Source: CAZADS01 sp964483985 (GTDB lineage Bacteria > Pseudomonadota > Alphaproteobacteria > Thalassobaculales > Thalassobaculaceae). From it: a stretch of DNA of 64,000 nt. The stretch's first letter is position 1, and each line of letters starts with the position of its first letter. The notes beneath the pieces are model-generated. The model saw nothing but the letters and a program-made list of their open reading frames with translations. It did not search any database and had not been told where the DNA came from. The stretch lies in contig CAZADS010000105.1 of NCBI GenBank assembly GCA_964483985.1, positions 1 through 64,000 of the forward strand, in the 5' to 3' direction. The position numbers were made by a program, and so were the translations under genes. Positions 7,714 to 16,373 of the stretch are shown here, one piece after another.

Positions 7714-10700
7714 CTATTCTGCAGCTGATTTAACCAATGTTGGATCACGGAATGACTCTATTGCCAGATCCCACTGGGTTTTTGAACGATGAATAGCCTT
7801 TTCTTTTACATGGCCAAATCCCCTAATATACTCAGGTATCGAAGCTAATTCTATCGCTGCAGCGTGGTTGTCTTTAGAAAGGTTTTCGGATACCTCATCC
7901 ATTAGAGTAAAATAATCCTCTATGAGTTTGCGCTCCATTTTTCGTTCTGCCGTTTTACCAAATAAATCCCAAACTGTTCCACGTAGAAACTTCATGCGTG
8001 CTAACACACGAAAAACTGAAAACATCCAAGCACCGTACGTGCGCTTTTTTAAATGGCCAGAATCAAAATCCCGCTGAGAAAATAGAGGCGGAGCTAAATT
8101 AAACTGAAGCGCAAAATTACCTTCAAATTGTTCTTGCAAATGACGTATAAAAGTACCATCAGTATACAATCTGGCAACTTCGTACTCATCTTTATACGCC
8201 ATTAACTTAAATGCGTAACGAGCAACAGCCTCGGTCAAACCATTAAGTTCTGGACTTTTATTTTGTTCCGCGTTTTCTATTTTCCGCACAATTCCAAGAT
8301 ATCGATCAGCATAAGCTTTGTTTTGATACGCTACCAAGAACTCAACGCGCTTCTCAATCATTTCTTCGACAGAGTTCGCTATTCCGCGATGTACAGGCTT
8401 ATCTAACCTTGGTTTTGCTAATTTTTCGACCGCAGCAAGATCATGTGCAGCTCGTCGCCCCCAAATCAATGCTTCTTTATTAAATTCAACCGCCACAGCA
8501 TTTAATTCAATTGCCTTTTCTATAGACTCGATAGAAAGCGGAATCTGTCCCTTCTGAATAGCAAAACCTAGCATAAAAAGATTAGATGCTATGCTGTCAC
8601 CTAAAAGTTGAGTCGCTATGCGGCTTGCATCAATGAAATGAGTTGAATTTTCGCCGGCAGCCGTTCGGATGGCGTCGCGAAAAATTTTTCCTGGGAAAGG
8701 TAGATCCGGATTTCTCGTAAAAGCACCCGTCATTGTTTCTTGTGTGTTAACAATTGCAGTCGTTTCTGCCTTGGAAATTTTCGAAAGACCCTCAACACTA
8801 GCTCCTGTAACCATATCACATGCCAGCATTAGACGCGTACTGCCAGCAGCTATTCTAACCGCATGAAGATCTTCTGGTTGTTTTGCAATCCTTATATGGC
8901 TTATTACAGCTCCACCCTTTTGAGCAAGACCAGTCATATCCAGAACGGAAACTCCTTTATTCTCAATATGCGCAGCCATACCGATTAGAGCACCAATGGT
9001 CACAACTCCAGTTCCCCCAATGCCAGTGACCATTATACCGTACGGCCGATCTAAATTGGGCTGAACTGGCGCTGGCAAAACTTCAAAAAGGTCTGAGTTA
9101 CCTGCATTAGCCACTTTATTTTTACGAACGGCACCGCCTATCACATTGACAAAGCTAGGGCAAAAACCTTTTGTGCACGAATAGTCTTTGTTGCACGCCG
9201 ATTGATCAATAGCACGCTTCCTACCAAATTCCGTTTCTACAGGAGTTACAGAGACACAGTTTGATACTTCCCCGCAATCGCCACACCCCTCGCAAACCAG
9301 TTCATTAACGAAAATTCGTTTCGGCGGGTCAATCATTACACCCCGCTTTCGCCTTCGACGTTTTTCCGCCGCGCAGGTTTGATCGTAAATGAGAACCGAG
9401 AGCCCTTCAACATCCCGAAGGTTTCGCTGCACCAAATCAAGTTCATCCCTATGGTGAATTTGGGAATTATCAGGCCATTTAGTACCAATGGGATATTTAT
9501 CCGGCTCATCAGTCACAATTCGTATGTCTTTAGCCCCTTCAGCCGCAACCTGCGCTGCTATTTGAGGTACAGAAAAACCACCATCCGCCGGCTGGCCTCC
9601 AGTCATAGCTACGGCATCATTAAATAAAACCTTATAAGTAATATTTACACCCGATGCGGCGGCGGCGCGAATAGCCAAAGCGCCTGAATGCGTGTAGGTA
9701 CCATCCCCCAAATTTGCAAAAATGTGATTTGTATTAGTAAAAGGCGACTGCCCTATCCACGGAGTACCTTCGGCGCCCATGTGAGTATAAGTCGCTGTAT
9801 TTCTGTCCATCCATACAGACATAAAATGACAGCCTATTCCCGCTGTTGCGCGACTGCCATCTGGGACTCGGGTGGAAGTGTTATGGGGGCACCCTGAGCA
9901 AAAATAAGGTGTTCGCGCGAAATCAGTTTTAGTCTTAACAAGTTGCCGTTCCCGTTTATCAAGAAAACTCAAACGATCGACAATCGACGGACTTTCGTGA
10001 AATTTTTGAATCCGTGCTGCTATCACCCTTGCAATTTGCGACGGGGTAAGCTCACCCGCAGAAGGTTGAAGGAATTCCTGCTTCTCATCTAGTTTACCCA
10101 CAATACGAGGACGACCTTGAATAGAATCGTTGTAAAGTATTTCTTTTAATTGATGTTCTATCAGGGGTCGTTTTTCTTCGATGACGAGAATCTCGCTAAG
10201 CCCTTTTGAAAATGCTTTGATTCCGACGGGCTCTAATGGCCAAGGCATTCCTACCTTGTATAGCCTTAAGCCAATTGCACTCGCCGCCTCCTCAGATATC
10301 CCTAAATCATCTAATGCCTGACGAGTGTCCAGATAAGATTTACCCGTAGTTATGATTCCCAAGCGAGCATTTTCGCTTTCTATAACAGTCCTGTTGAGAT
10401 TATTTTCTCGAGCAAATGCTCGCGCGGCGTCCAATTTATATCCATGCAACCGATGCTCCTGTTCGATCCAGTCATCAGGCCAGCGAATCAAGAGTCCCGC
10501 TTCAGGCATATTAAATTCAGGTAATTTGATCTTTATTCGACCGGGGTCGACATATATGGACGAAGAACTATCCATATTTTCTGCGGTCGTTTTAAACGCC
10601 ACCCAACATCCCGAAAATCGGGACATAGCAAATCCCAGCACGCCATAATCCAAAATTTCCTGAACCCCAGCTGGGTTTAACACTGGTATATTGGCATCCA

Positions 10701-11190
10701 TAAAAGCAAATTCGCTTTGATGCGGAACTGTTGAAGATTTCGCAGCATGGTCATCGCCAGCTATTAGGAGAACACCCCCATGCTTGGAGGGACCTGCCAT
10801 GTTACCATGTTTGAATACATCACCACATCGGTCAACCCCAGGTCCTTTCCCATACCAAATAGCGAAAACGCCATCGTATTTAGCTCCCTCAAATAAATTG
10901 GTTTGCTGTGTCCCCCATATCGCGGATGCTGCCAAATCTTCATTTATGCCAGGTTGAAAATGAATGTGATTTCTTTTCAGAAACTCTCGTGCTCGCCACA
11001 ATTGCTGGTCATAGCCGCCAACCGGAGATCCCCGATAACCGGATATAAAACCACCCGTGTTCAAGCCAGCTAATACATCGCGTTGCCGCTGAATCATAGG
11101 GAGACGAGTTAGTGCTTGCACTCCAGTCAGATAAATACGGCCACAGTCAATTGTATATTTGTCATCAAGACTGACGGCAGCCAACGGCAT
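7714..11190 (-). CDS. Indolepyruvate:ferredoxin oxidoreductase, fused alpha/beta/gamma form
   Basis: A very long (about 1158 residues) cytosolic enzyme that oxidatively decarboxylates aryl or branched 2-oxo acids to acyl-CoA, passing electrons to ferredoxin. Counted from an upstream in-frame start at 11223, it shows an N-terminal thiamine-diphosphate PYR region (LPMIQRQRD to about 250), CSGCPHN at 442, the TPP/Mg motif GDGTYTHSG at 506, a cysteine-rich 4Fe-4S region (CEGCGDCG at 644, further cysteines at 677-688), and the gamma-type GIGGTGVVTIG at 734. A C-terminal DUF6537-type tail follows. The ATG complementary to 11188-11190 is preferred: GGGAGA stands seven bases before it, while the upstream ATG has no ribosome site. 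No separate iorB is needed in this fused, proteobacterial form. Confidence 0.95.
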   Translation of the reverse strand: MPLAAVSLDDKYTIDCGRIYLTGVQALTRLPMIQRQRDVLAGLNTGGFISGYRGSPVGGYDQQLWRAREFLKRNHIHFQPGINEDLAASAIWGTQQTNLFEGAKYDGVFAIWYGKGPGVDRCGDVFKHGNMAGPSKHGGVLLIAGDDHAAKSSTVPHQSEFAFMDANIPVLNPAGVQEILDYGVLGFAMSRFSGCWVAFKTTAENMDSSSSIYVDPGRIKIKLPEFNMPEAGLLIRWPDDWIEQEHRLHGYKLDAARAFARENNLNRTVIESENARLGIITTGKSYLDTRQALDDLGISEEAASAIGLRLYKVGMPWPLEPVGIKAFSKGLSEILVIEEKRPLIEHQLKEILYNDSIQGRPRIVGKLDEKQEFLQPSAGELTPSQIARVIAARIQKFHESPSIVDRLSFLDKRERQLVKTKTDFARTPYFCSGCPHNTSTRVPDGSRATAGIGCHFMSVWMDRNTATYTHMGAEGTPWIGQSPFTNTNHIFANLGDGTYTHSGALAIRAAAASGVNITYKVLFNDAVAMTGGQPADGGFSVPQIAAQVAAEGAKDIRIVTDEPDKYPIGTKWPDNSQIHHRDELDLVQRNLRDVEGLSVLIYDQTCAAEKRRRRKRGVMIDPPKRIFVNELVCEGCGDCGEVSNCVSVTPVETEFGRKRAIDQSACNKDYSCTKGFCPSFVNVIGGAVRKNKVANAGNSDLFEVLPAPVQPNLDRPYGIMVTGIGGTGVVTIGALIGMAAHIENKGVSVLDMTGLAQKGGAVISHIRIAKQPEDLHAVRIAAGSTRLMLACDMVTGASVEGLSKISKAETTAIVNTQETMTGAFTRNPDLPFPGKIFRDAIRTAAGENSTHFIDASRIATQLLGDSIASNLFMLGFAIQKGQIPLSIESIEKAIELNAVAVEFNKEALIWGRRAAHDLAAVEKLAKPRLDKPVHRGIANSVEEMIEKRVEFLVAYQNKAYADRYLGIVRKIENAEQNKSPELNGLTEAVARYAFKLMAYKDEYEVARLYTDGTFIRHLQEQFEGNFALQFNLAPPLFSQRDFDSGHLKKRTYGAWMFSVFRVLARMKFLRGTVWDLFGKTAERKMERKLIEDYFTLMDEVSENLSKDNHAAAIELASIPEYIRGFGHVKEKAIHRSKTQWDLAIESFRDPTLVKSAAE

Positions 11191-11449
11191 GGTGATATCT
11201 CCCAATCCTTTTCGAACATACAACGCTTATTAAAAGATAGCACTAAATATAAAAAAATGTGATTAATTCAGTTTACTCGGTATTTATTCTTTCGGATAAA
11301 ACGCAAGCTTGATTTTAACAAACCGTCGAAAAGAGCATTTTACTTCAATTTCTTAATTAATAGAAAATACAACCACCCAATACGCATAACAGCTAACATG
11401 CGACCTAAATACTTCACCAAGAGGATTATATGGTCTCAAATGCCCGCAC

Positions 11450-11458
11450 TGGTATAAA
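11450..11458 (+). promoter_or_regulatory. Possible extended -10 promoter for the epimerase gene
   Basis: The string TGGTATAAA resembles an extended -10 element (TGn before TATAAT-like bases), about 50 bases before the epimerase ATG. No convincing -35 hexamer stands 16-18 bases upstream. The rest of the 11191-11507 divergent gap is AT-rich and holds the ribosome sites of both flanking genes. I see no RNA gene or further coding sequence in it. Confidence 0.3.
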
Positions 11459-11507
11459 TTAGAGTGATAGCTATAACCAATAGTTTAGCCCATTTCGGAG
11501 ACAATCA

Positions 11508-12500
11508 ATGGCAACCCTCGTTACTGGTGTAGCCGGCTTTATCGGTATGCACACTGCCCAAAAGTTGCTAGAAAACGGAAACAATGTCATTGGTATCGAT
11601 AATCTAAATGATTACTATGACCCAGACCTCAAACAGGCTCGGCTAGCTGTCCTCAACACTACCAAAGAATTTTGCTTTGAGAAGCTTGACTTAGCCGATG
11701 GAAAAGCACTACTCGACTTGACAAAATACTATCCTGAAATTGATTCAGTAATCCACTTAAGCGCCCAAGCAGGAGTTCGCCATTCAATTGAAAATCCACA
11801 AGATTATGTCAATTCTAACCTGATTGGGCTGCTTTCTATAATGGAATTTTGTAGAGACCTGATGTCGCGGCCTTTAGGCTGTAAAAATTTCATCTACGCC
11901 AGTTCATCTTCAGTTTATGGCGCCAATCAAACCCTACCCTATTCCACAAAACAAAGAACGGATCACCCTGTTTCATTCTATGGGGCCACTAAAAAGGCGG
12001 CCGAGGTGATGGCCCAATCCTATGCTCACCTTTTTCGCATCCCAACAATTGGCCTCAGATTTTTCACCGTGTACGGGCCCTGGGGTCGTCCTGATATGTC
12101 CCCATACATTTTCACTCAACGCATAATTGATGGCGAAGTTATTGAATTATTCAATAATGGAAACATGAAACGCGACTTCACGTATATCGACGATATTGTT
12201 TCCGGCATCATAGCCGCATTGGATCGTCCGCCTAATATAGGTGAAGCTGGGGCGCCACATAAAATTTATAATCTGGGAAATAGTCAACCCATACACCTAA
12301 TGGAGTATATTAGAGTAGTCGAGAATGCCTGCGGTCGCCCTGCCAAAATAACCCTCAAGCCAATGCAATCGGGCGATGTTCTTGAGACTTACGCAGATAT
12401 AACGGATGCTAAGAACGATCTGCATTACAATCCTTCGACTTCTATTGCCGAGGGAATTATGAATTTTGTCGAATGGTATAAGCAATATCACAATATTTAG
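11508..12500 (+). CDS. NAD-dependent nucleotide-sugar epimerase, UDP-glucuronate 4-epimerase-like
   Basis: An extended short-chain dehydrogenase of 330 residues. The NAD-binding loop TGVAGFIG is at residues 6-13, followed by the acidic turn GIDNLNDYYDPDLKQARL. This text is typical of UDP-glucuronate 4-epimerases used for capsule and lipopolysaccharide galacturonate. Catalytic residues are visible: ASSSSVYG at 131-138 and Y158-x3-K162. RFFTVYGPWGRPDMSPY follows, a characteristic of this subgroup. GGAG lies eight bases before the ATG. No glycosyltransferase or polysaccharide operon is adjacent, so it acts as an isolated gene. UDP-glucose epimerase activity cannot be excluded from sequence alone. 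Confidence 0.9.
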   Translation: MATLVTGVAGFIGMHTAQKLLENGNNVIGIDNLNDYYDPDLKQARLAVLNTTKEFCFEKLDLADGKALLDLTKYYPEIDSVIHLSAQAGVRHSIENPQDYVNSNLIGLLSIMEFCRDLMSRPLGCKNFIYASSSSVYGANQTLPYSTKQRTDHPVSFYGATKKAAEVMAQSYAHLFRIPTIGLRFFTVYGPWGRPDMSPYIFTQRIIDGEVIELFNNGNMKRDFTYIDDIVSGIIAALDRPPNIGEAGAPHKIYNLGNSQPIHLMEYIRVVENACGRPAKITLKPMQSGDVLETYADITDAKNDLHYNPSTSIAEGIMNFVEWYKQYHNI

Positions 12501-12560
12501 AGAGTTCTTGCTAAAAGTTTTTATCGTATCTAAATGCTTGTCAACGCACCGTTTATAAAC

Positions 12561-12878
12561 TCATTCCTGCGTCAAAGCACCGCCCGACCTTACTAGCTTA
12601 CGTAGACGATCCACATCGTATTCTTTATCTAACTGTCTAGCTAAACATCCCGCTTCATAGCACAAATTTTCACTACATTCAGTTGGAGTCGATTTACGCC
12701 ATTGCATAAGATATTCTCTAGAATCCTTAAGATCTGCCCGTATCGCCGAAGCATCAATTGCCTCCATAAACCGTCCCTGCAATTCGATTTTTTTACTTTC
12801 TTTTGTTTTCCCTCGACCCCGCTCAGCTATAACCTGAGCGGGGATATCCCGCCAATAAATAATAAAAAGTCTCGCCAT
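12561..12878 (-). CDS. PF13769-type ('virulence factor') small protein of the corrinoid cluster
   Basis: A cytosolic protein of about 105 residues. It begins MARLFIIYWRDIPAQVI, continues with GR, then ELQGRFMEAIDASAIRA, EYLMQWR and a cysteine-containing tail (CYEAGCLA). This matches my recollection of the PF13769 domain, whose name is historical and says nothing about function. The frame is open further upstream, but a start at 12878 falls just after the DUF1638 stop and begins with the conserved text; GAGG is close to it. Third gene of an apparent operon with the corrinoid protein and DUF1638, so a role in corrinoid-dependent methyl transfer is inferred from context only. Confidence 0.72.
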   Translation of the reverse strand: MARLFIIYWRDIPAQVIAERGRGKTKESKKIELQGRFMEAIDASAIRADLKDSREYLMQWRKSTPTECSENLCYEAGCLARQLDKEYDVDRLRKLVRSGGALTQE

Positions 12879-12894
12879 ATCCTCGTATTTAATT

Positions 12895-13563
12895 CTATGA
12901 ATCTGGATTTGACTGAATAGTTTGCATAAAGTTCCCAAGCTCACCAAAGCCGTGAAATCGATATTCGTATAACAACCCAAGTCTGAAAGCCGCCCTTTCT
13001 GCCTTTTGTTTTAAGTCCTCGTCTTTCGTTTGTGCTATATAAATCACTTTTTTATAATTTTTAAAATAATCGTTTATTAATTCGGGGAACCGGTCGATTC
13101 CTAGTCCTTTGATGATAATTTTTTCAAAATGTCTAACTAAATAATCAGTAAGAAAAAAAATACCTGGCTCTGAACTTTGGGCGGCAGAAATTTCATGACG
13201 TCCCATAAAAAATTGGTAACAATGGGGTCCCGGGATCCGCTCAATTTGCTCTGCTTCGAGAAATCGGTCTAAGTCCCCGCCGGTTCCACAATCACCATAA
13301 AGAACGAAAATGCGTTCAAATCTACGACCCATACCGCGAATTTTTTCCTTCACACCAGAGACTATTTTTTTTGGTGTATTATGCCAAACCGCAGGCAAAC
13401 ACGTCACTGTCAGTTCCTTCCATCCCGTTGCTTCTTTTAGATGGATTATCTCTCTAGCTAAAGCCCCGCATGCGATGAAGAGTGTGCTTGGTCGTTCTTG
13501 GTCATTAGAATTTCGCACCATTTTGTATCTTGTTTTATATTGAACCTTCGCTTGAGCATTCAT
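12895..13563 (-). CDS. DUF1638 domain protein
   Basis: A 222-residue protein with the conserved text of DUF1638: FIACGALAREI near the N-terminus, HNTPKKI, then YGDCGTGGDLDRFL, IPGPHCYQFF, FFLTDYLVRHFE, GLGIDRFPEL and VIYIAQT. The conserved Cys residues (ACGAL, GDCGTG, PHCY) and histidines suggest a metal or corrinoid-linked enzyme, but no activity is established. Its ATG overlaps the TAA of the corrinoid-protein gene by one base (TAATG), strong evidence of translational coupling. In other Alpha- and Deltaproteobacteria, DUF1638 genes sit beside corrinoid proteins and MttB-type methyltransferases. Here no methyltransferase accompanies it. Confidence 0.9.
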   Translation of the reverse strand: MNAQAKVQYKTRYKMVRNSNDQERPSTLFIACGALAREIIHLKEATGWKELTVTCLPAVWHNTPKKIVSGVKEKIRGMGRRFERIFVLYGDCGTGGDLDRFLEAEQIERIPGPHCYQFFMGRHEISAAQSSEPGIFFLTDYLVRHFEKIIIKGLGIDRFPELINDYFKNYKKVIYIAQTKDEDLKQKAERAAFRLGLLYEYRFHGFGELGNFMQTIQSNPDS

Positions 13564-14279
13564 TAATTTAATTTCAAGTTTAATGAAGTTGAATTAGGTC
13601 CGCGTCGCTCTGCTATCAATGCCTTAGCGGTTTCGACAGCAATCGCCGCATCACGACAATAAGCATCCGCCCCAATGCTGTCGGCAAAATCCTCGTTCAA
13701 AGGCGCCCCACCAACCAAAACAATAAACTCGTCGCGAATGCCTTTTTGTATCAAAGTATCAATAACTACTTTCATATAAGGCATTGTAGTGGTCAGCAAT
13801 GCTGACATGCCCAGTATATCGGGTTTATGCTCCTCAAGCGCTTTCAAATAGTTTTCTACGGGGTTATTGATACCAATGTCGATAACATCAAAACCGGCTC
13901 CTTCCATCATCATAGAAACCAAGTTTTTCCCTATATCGTGAATATCTCCCTTTACAGTACCTATAACCATTTTCCCGACTTGGGGTGCGCCAGTTTCAAT
14001 TAGGAGTGGACGGAGAATGGCCATTCCCGCCTTCATCGCATTCGCAGCCATCAATACTTCTGGAACGAACAAAATTCCATCACGAAAATCAATACCGACT
14101 ATTCTCATTCCTTCTACTAGAGCATCGGTCAAAACTCTATACGAGTCCCAGCCACGTTCTAATAAAATCCGAACACCTTCGTCAATCTCGTCTTTTAATC
14201 CATCATATAAATCGTCATGCATCTGTTGTACGAGGTCGTTGTCATTCAATTCAGACAGAATTATCTCATCATCAGCCAT
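13563..14279 (-). CDS. Corrinoid (methylcobalamin-carrying) protein
   Basis: A B12-binding methyl carrier of the MtbC/MttC/MtmC type. It has an N-terminal helical cap (LERGWDSYRVLTDALVEGMRIVG...FVPEVLMAANAM) and a Rossmann-like B12 domain with GTVKGDIHDIGKNLV near residue 115. The D-x-H-x-x-G motif gives the histidine that ligates cobalt. The SALLTT and VGGAPLNEDFA loops complete the cofactor pocket. About 238 residues is normal. The frame also opens from a TTG six codons earlier, but the ATG complementary to 14277-14279 is the more usual choice. It would accept a methyl group from a substrate-specific methyltransferase and pass it to folate; neither partner is encoded beside it. Confidence 0.93.
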   Translation of the reverse strand: MADDEIILSELNDNDLVQQMHDDLYDGLKDEIDEGVRILLERGWDSYRVLTDALVEGMRIVGIDFRDGILFVPEVLMAANAMKAGMAILRPLLIETGAPQVGKMVIGTVKGDIHDIGKNLVSMMMEGAGFDVIDIGINNPVENYLKALEEHKPDILGMSALLTTTMPYMKVVIDTLIQKGIRDEFIVLVGGAPLNEDFADSIGADAYCRDAAIAVETAKALIAERRGPNSTSLNLKLN

Positions 14280-14467
14280 TGCTTTTAGCCAACCCAATAA
14301 TGTTAATTTCGATGTGCTTATGAATTATATTTTGAGTTAGAAAGTCAACGTTATCGGGGAGCCGACATGATATATCTAGAGCGCGACGTGATTTCGTATT
14401 TATGAATCTTTTTTAGACAAAGCGGCACGAAAATATCCTGTTTTTTCAAATGCACGTGTTAGCTGCA

Positions 14468-14481
14468 TTCAGAATTCTGAA
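14468..14481. repeat. 14-bp perfect palindrome downstream of the acyl-CoA ligase
   Basis: TTCAGAATTCTGAA reads identically on both strands and lies seven bases beyond the ligase stop. It has no loop, so it is a poor hairpin and more like a protein-binding site or chance. The surrounding gap (14280-14488) shows no coding sequence that I can support. Confidence 0.3.
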
Positions 14482-14488
14482 GTCCCAC

Positions 14489-16276
14489 TCAGCGGTATAA
14501 ATTATCCAGCAAATTACCATATGATTCTTTAATTTTATGCCTTCGTATCTTTAAAGTAGGAGTTAGCATTTCATTCTCTGTTGTGAACGGTTCTGCCGCG
14601 ATCACTATTTTTCTGACTTTTTCCAACTGAGAAAGGTTGGCGTTAATTCGGTTCATAACCCCAACCAGATTTTTGTTGAAATCTTTGTCGCCAGATAAAA
14701 TAGAAAGGTCCGTTTCTTTACCTGCTCGGTTAACCCAATCAGCCATGAATTCTTCCGATGGAACCACAACTGCAACCAAATAGGGTTTTTTATCTCCATA
14801 TACCATCGCTTGAGCGATCTCTGTTTCCAACGTGATAATACCTTCAACCCGAGTAGGAGCAATATTATCTCCTCCTGAGTTGACAATTATATCTTTTTTC
14901 CGATCTGTAATAGTAAGATAACCGTCCGAGTCTATGCTACCAATATCCCCTGTATGCAACCAATCGTTGATAATAGCTTCTCCTGTGGCCCGCTTATCAT
15001 TCCAATAACCCTTCATCACCAATTCCCCACGAACCAGAATCTCTCCATCATCAGCTATTTTCATCTCAACGCCTGCTAATGCTGGACCAACCGTTTCAAT
15101 TTTATTTTTTGCGGGTCTGTTACAGCTAATTACGGGAGAGGCTTCAGTTTGACCGTATCCCTGCAGAATATTAATGCCCAACGATATAAAAAATTTTCCA
15201 ATGTCGGGGTTTAAAGCTGCTCCACCTGATACAAATGTTTTAAGTCTTCCTCCGAATCGTTCAGCAACCTTTCTTCGAACAGCTCTCTCCAATAATTTGT
15301 CGTAAACTTTTTCAAAGAGGGTCAAATAGGCTGGGTTGTTGTATCGTTTTTTGCCAAGTTCTAGAGCCTTTAGAAATAAAGCCTTCTTTATCCCGCCTGT
15401 CTGTTCAACACCCCTTCTTATTCTGTCATGCAAAACCTCGTATAAACGCGGTACTGCTGTCATTATTGTTGGGCGGGCTTCCTTTAGGTTTTGCGCTACC
15501 TTATCTGGACCCTCCGCGTAATAAATTTGGGCTCCGATCGAGATAGGGAAATACAAACCACAAGTGTGTTCGTATGAGTGCGAAAGTGGCAAAAGAGATA
15601 AAAATATTTCTTCTCCTAATCCAAGTTCTGTCAAAAGATCAAAAGCAGCGTAGCAATTGGCTATTATCGAGCCGTGCGTGAGCATAACACCCTTAGGATT
15701 ACCGCCTGTTCCGGAGGTATATATAAAACAGCTAATATCATCTCTGCCTAGGAGATTAGCCTTTTCACGAATATCATCCGGTTTAGTACGCCCCAGTTCT
15801 AACACCTCCTCCCATAAATAGTTCTCAAGAGCGATATCTTCCTCAAATTCTTTAGGTTCCATGGCAATCAAGATGCCACAGAATTTAGAATCAAGTACAG
15901 CTGGAAGGGTGCGCTCGATAAGAACTGATGTAGAAACTATTGCTGCTTTCGCTGCCGAATTATTTAGAATAAACAAATGGTCCTTTGACGTATTGGTCAC
16001 GTAGGCCGGCACGGTAATGGCGCCTATAGCGCCTATCGCTATGTCGGCAATCACCCATTCCGGCCTATTTTCTGAAATAATCACTACTTTATCCCCTGGC
16101 TCTATACCAAGAGATCGAAGACCTCGAGCCATTAGGGATATTTGATTAGCTATTTCACCATAGCTTTGTGAACGATATACGCCTTCTCGTTTGTGCCAAA
16201 GAAAGGGATCGGTATTGCGAATTTCAGCTTGATCGAAGAACATGGTTGAAAGATTGCGAACTGATTTATAGTCCAT
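14489..16276 (-). CDS. Long-chain acyl-CoA synthetase (AMP-forming)
   Basis: An ANL-superfamily ligase of 595 residues that adenylates a carboxylate and transfers it to CoA. Conserved blocks are present in order: CFIYTSGTGGNPKGVMLTHG (P-loop-like A3), SYEHTCGLYFPI, VSGGAALNP, GYGQTEASPVIS (A5), LHTGDIG (A7), and DRKKDIIVNSGGDNIAP (A8), with the C-terminal KIRRHKI lysine region. It is closest in style to the FadD15/ACSL type that handles medium to long fatty acids. It lacks a membrane anchor. It faces away from pepF. The neighbouring corrinoid genes are on the same strand but 190 bases further on. Confidence 0.93.
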   Translation of the reverse strand: MDYKSVRNLSTMFFDQAEIRNTDPFLWHKREGVYRSQSYGEIANQISLMARGLRSLGIEPGDKVVIISENRPEWVIADIAIGAIGAITVPAYVTNTSKDHLFILNNSAAKAAIVSTSVLIERTLPAVLDSKFCGILIAMEPKEFEEDIALENYLWEEVLELGRTKPDDIREKANLLGRDDISCFIYTSGTGGNPKGVMLTHGSIIANCYAAFDLLTELGLGEEIFLSLLPLSHSYEHTCGLYFPISIGAQIYYAEGPDKVAQNLKEARPTIMTAVPRLYEVLHDRIRRGVEQTGGIKKALFLKALELGKKRYNNPAYLTLFEKVYDKLLERAVRRKVAERFGGRLKTFVSGGAALNPDIGKFFISLGINILQGYGQTEASPVISCNRPAKNKIETVGPALAGVEMKIADDGEILVRGELVMKGYWNDKRATGEAIINDWLHTGDIGSIDSDGYLTITDRKKDIIVNSGGDNIAPTRVEGIITLETEIAQAMVYGDKKPYLVAVVVPSEEFMADWVNRAGKETDLSILSGDKDFNKNLVGVMNRINANLSQLEKVRKIVIAAEPFTTENEMLTPTLKIRRHKIKESYGNLLDNLYR

Positions 16277-16373
16277 TACATATTCTCCATATTAGAGTGG
16301 GCGAACTTTGGCGACACCCAACACAACCACTCAAATAAATTTTTGAACCTCTAAATTAAAAAGGGTTAATAAC

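Noticed and set aside
8669..10648. Several plus-strand frames of 65-98 codons opposite the indolepyruvate oxidoreductase
   Set aside because: They lie antisense to a strongly conserved coding sequence, lack ribosome sites and show no domain; they are shadow frames.
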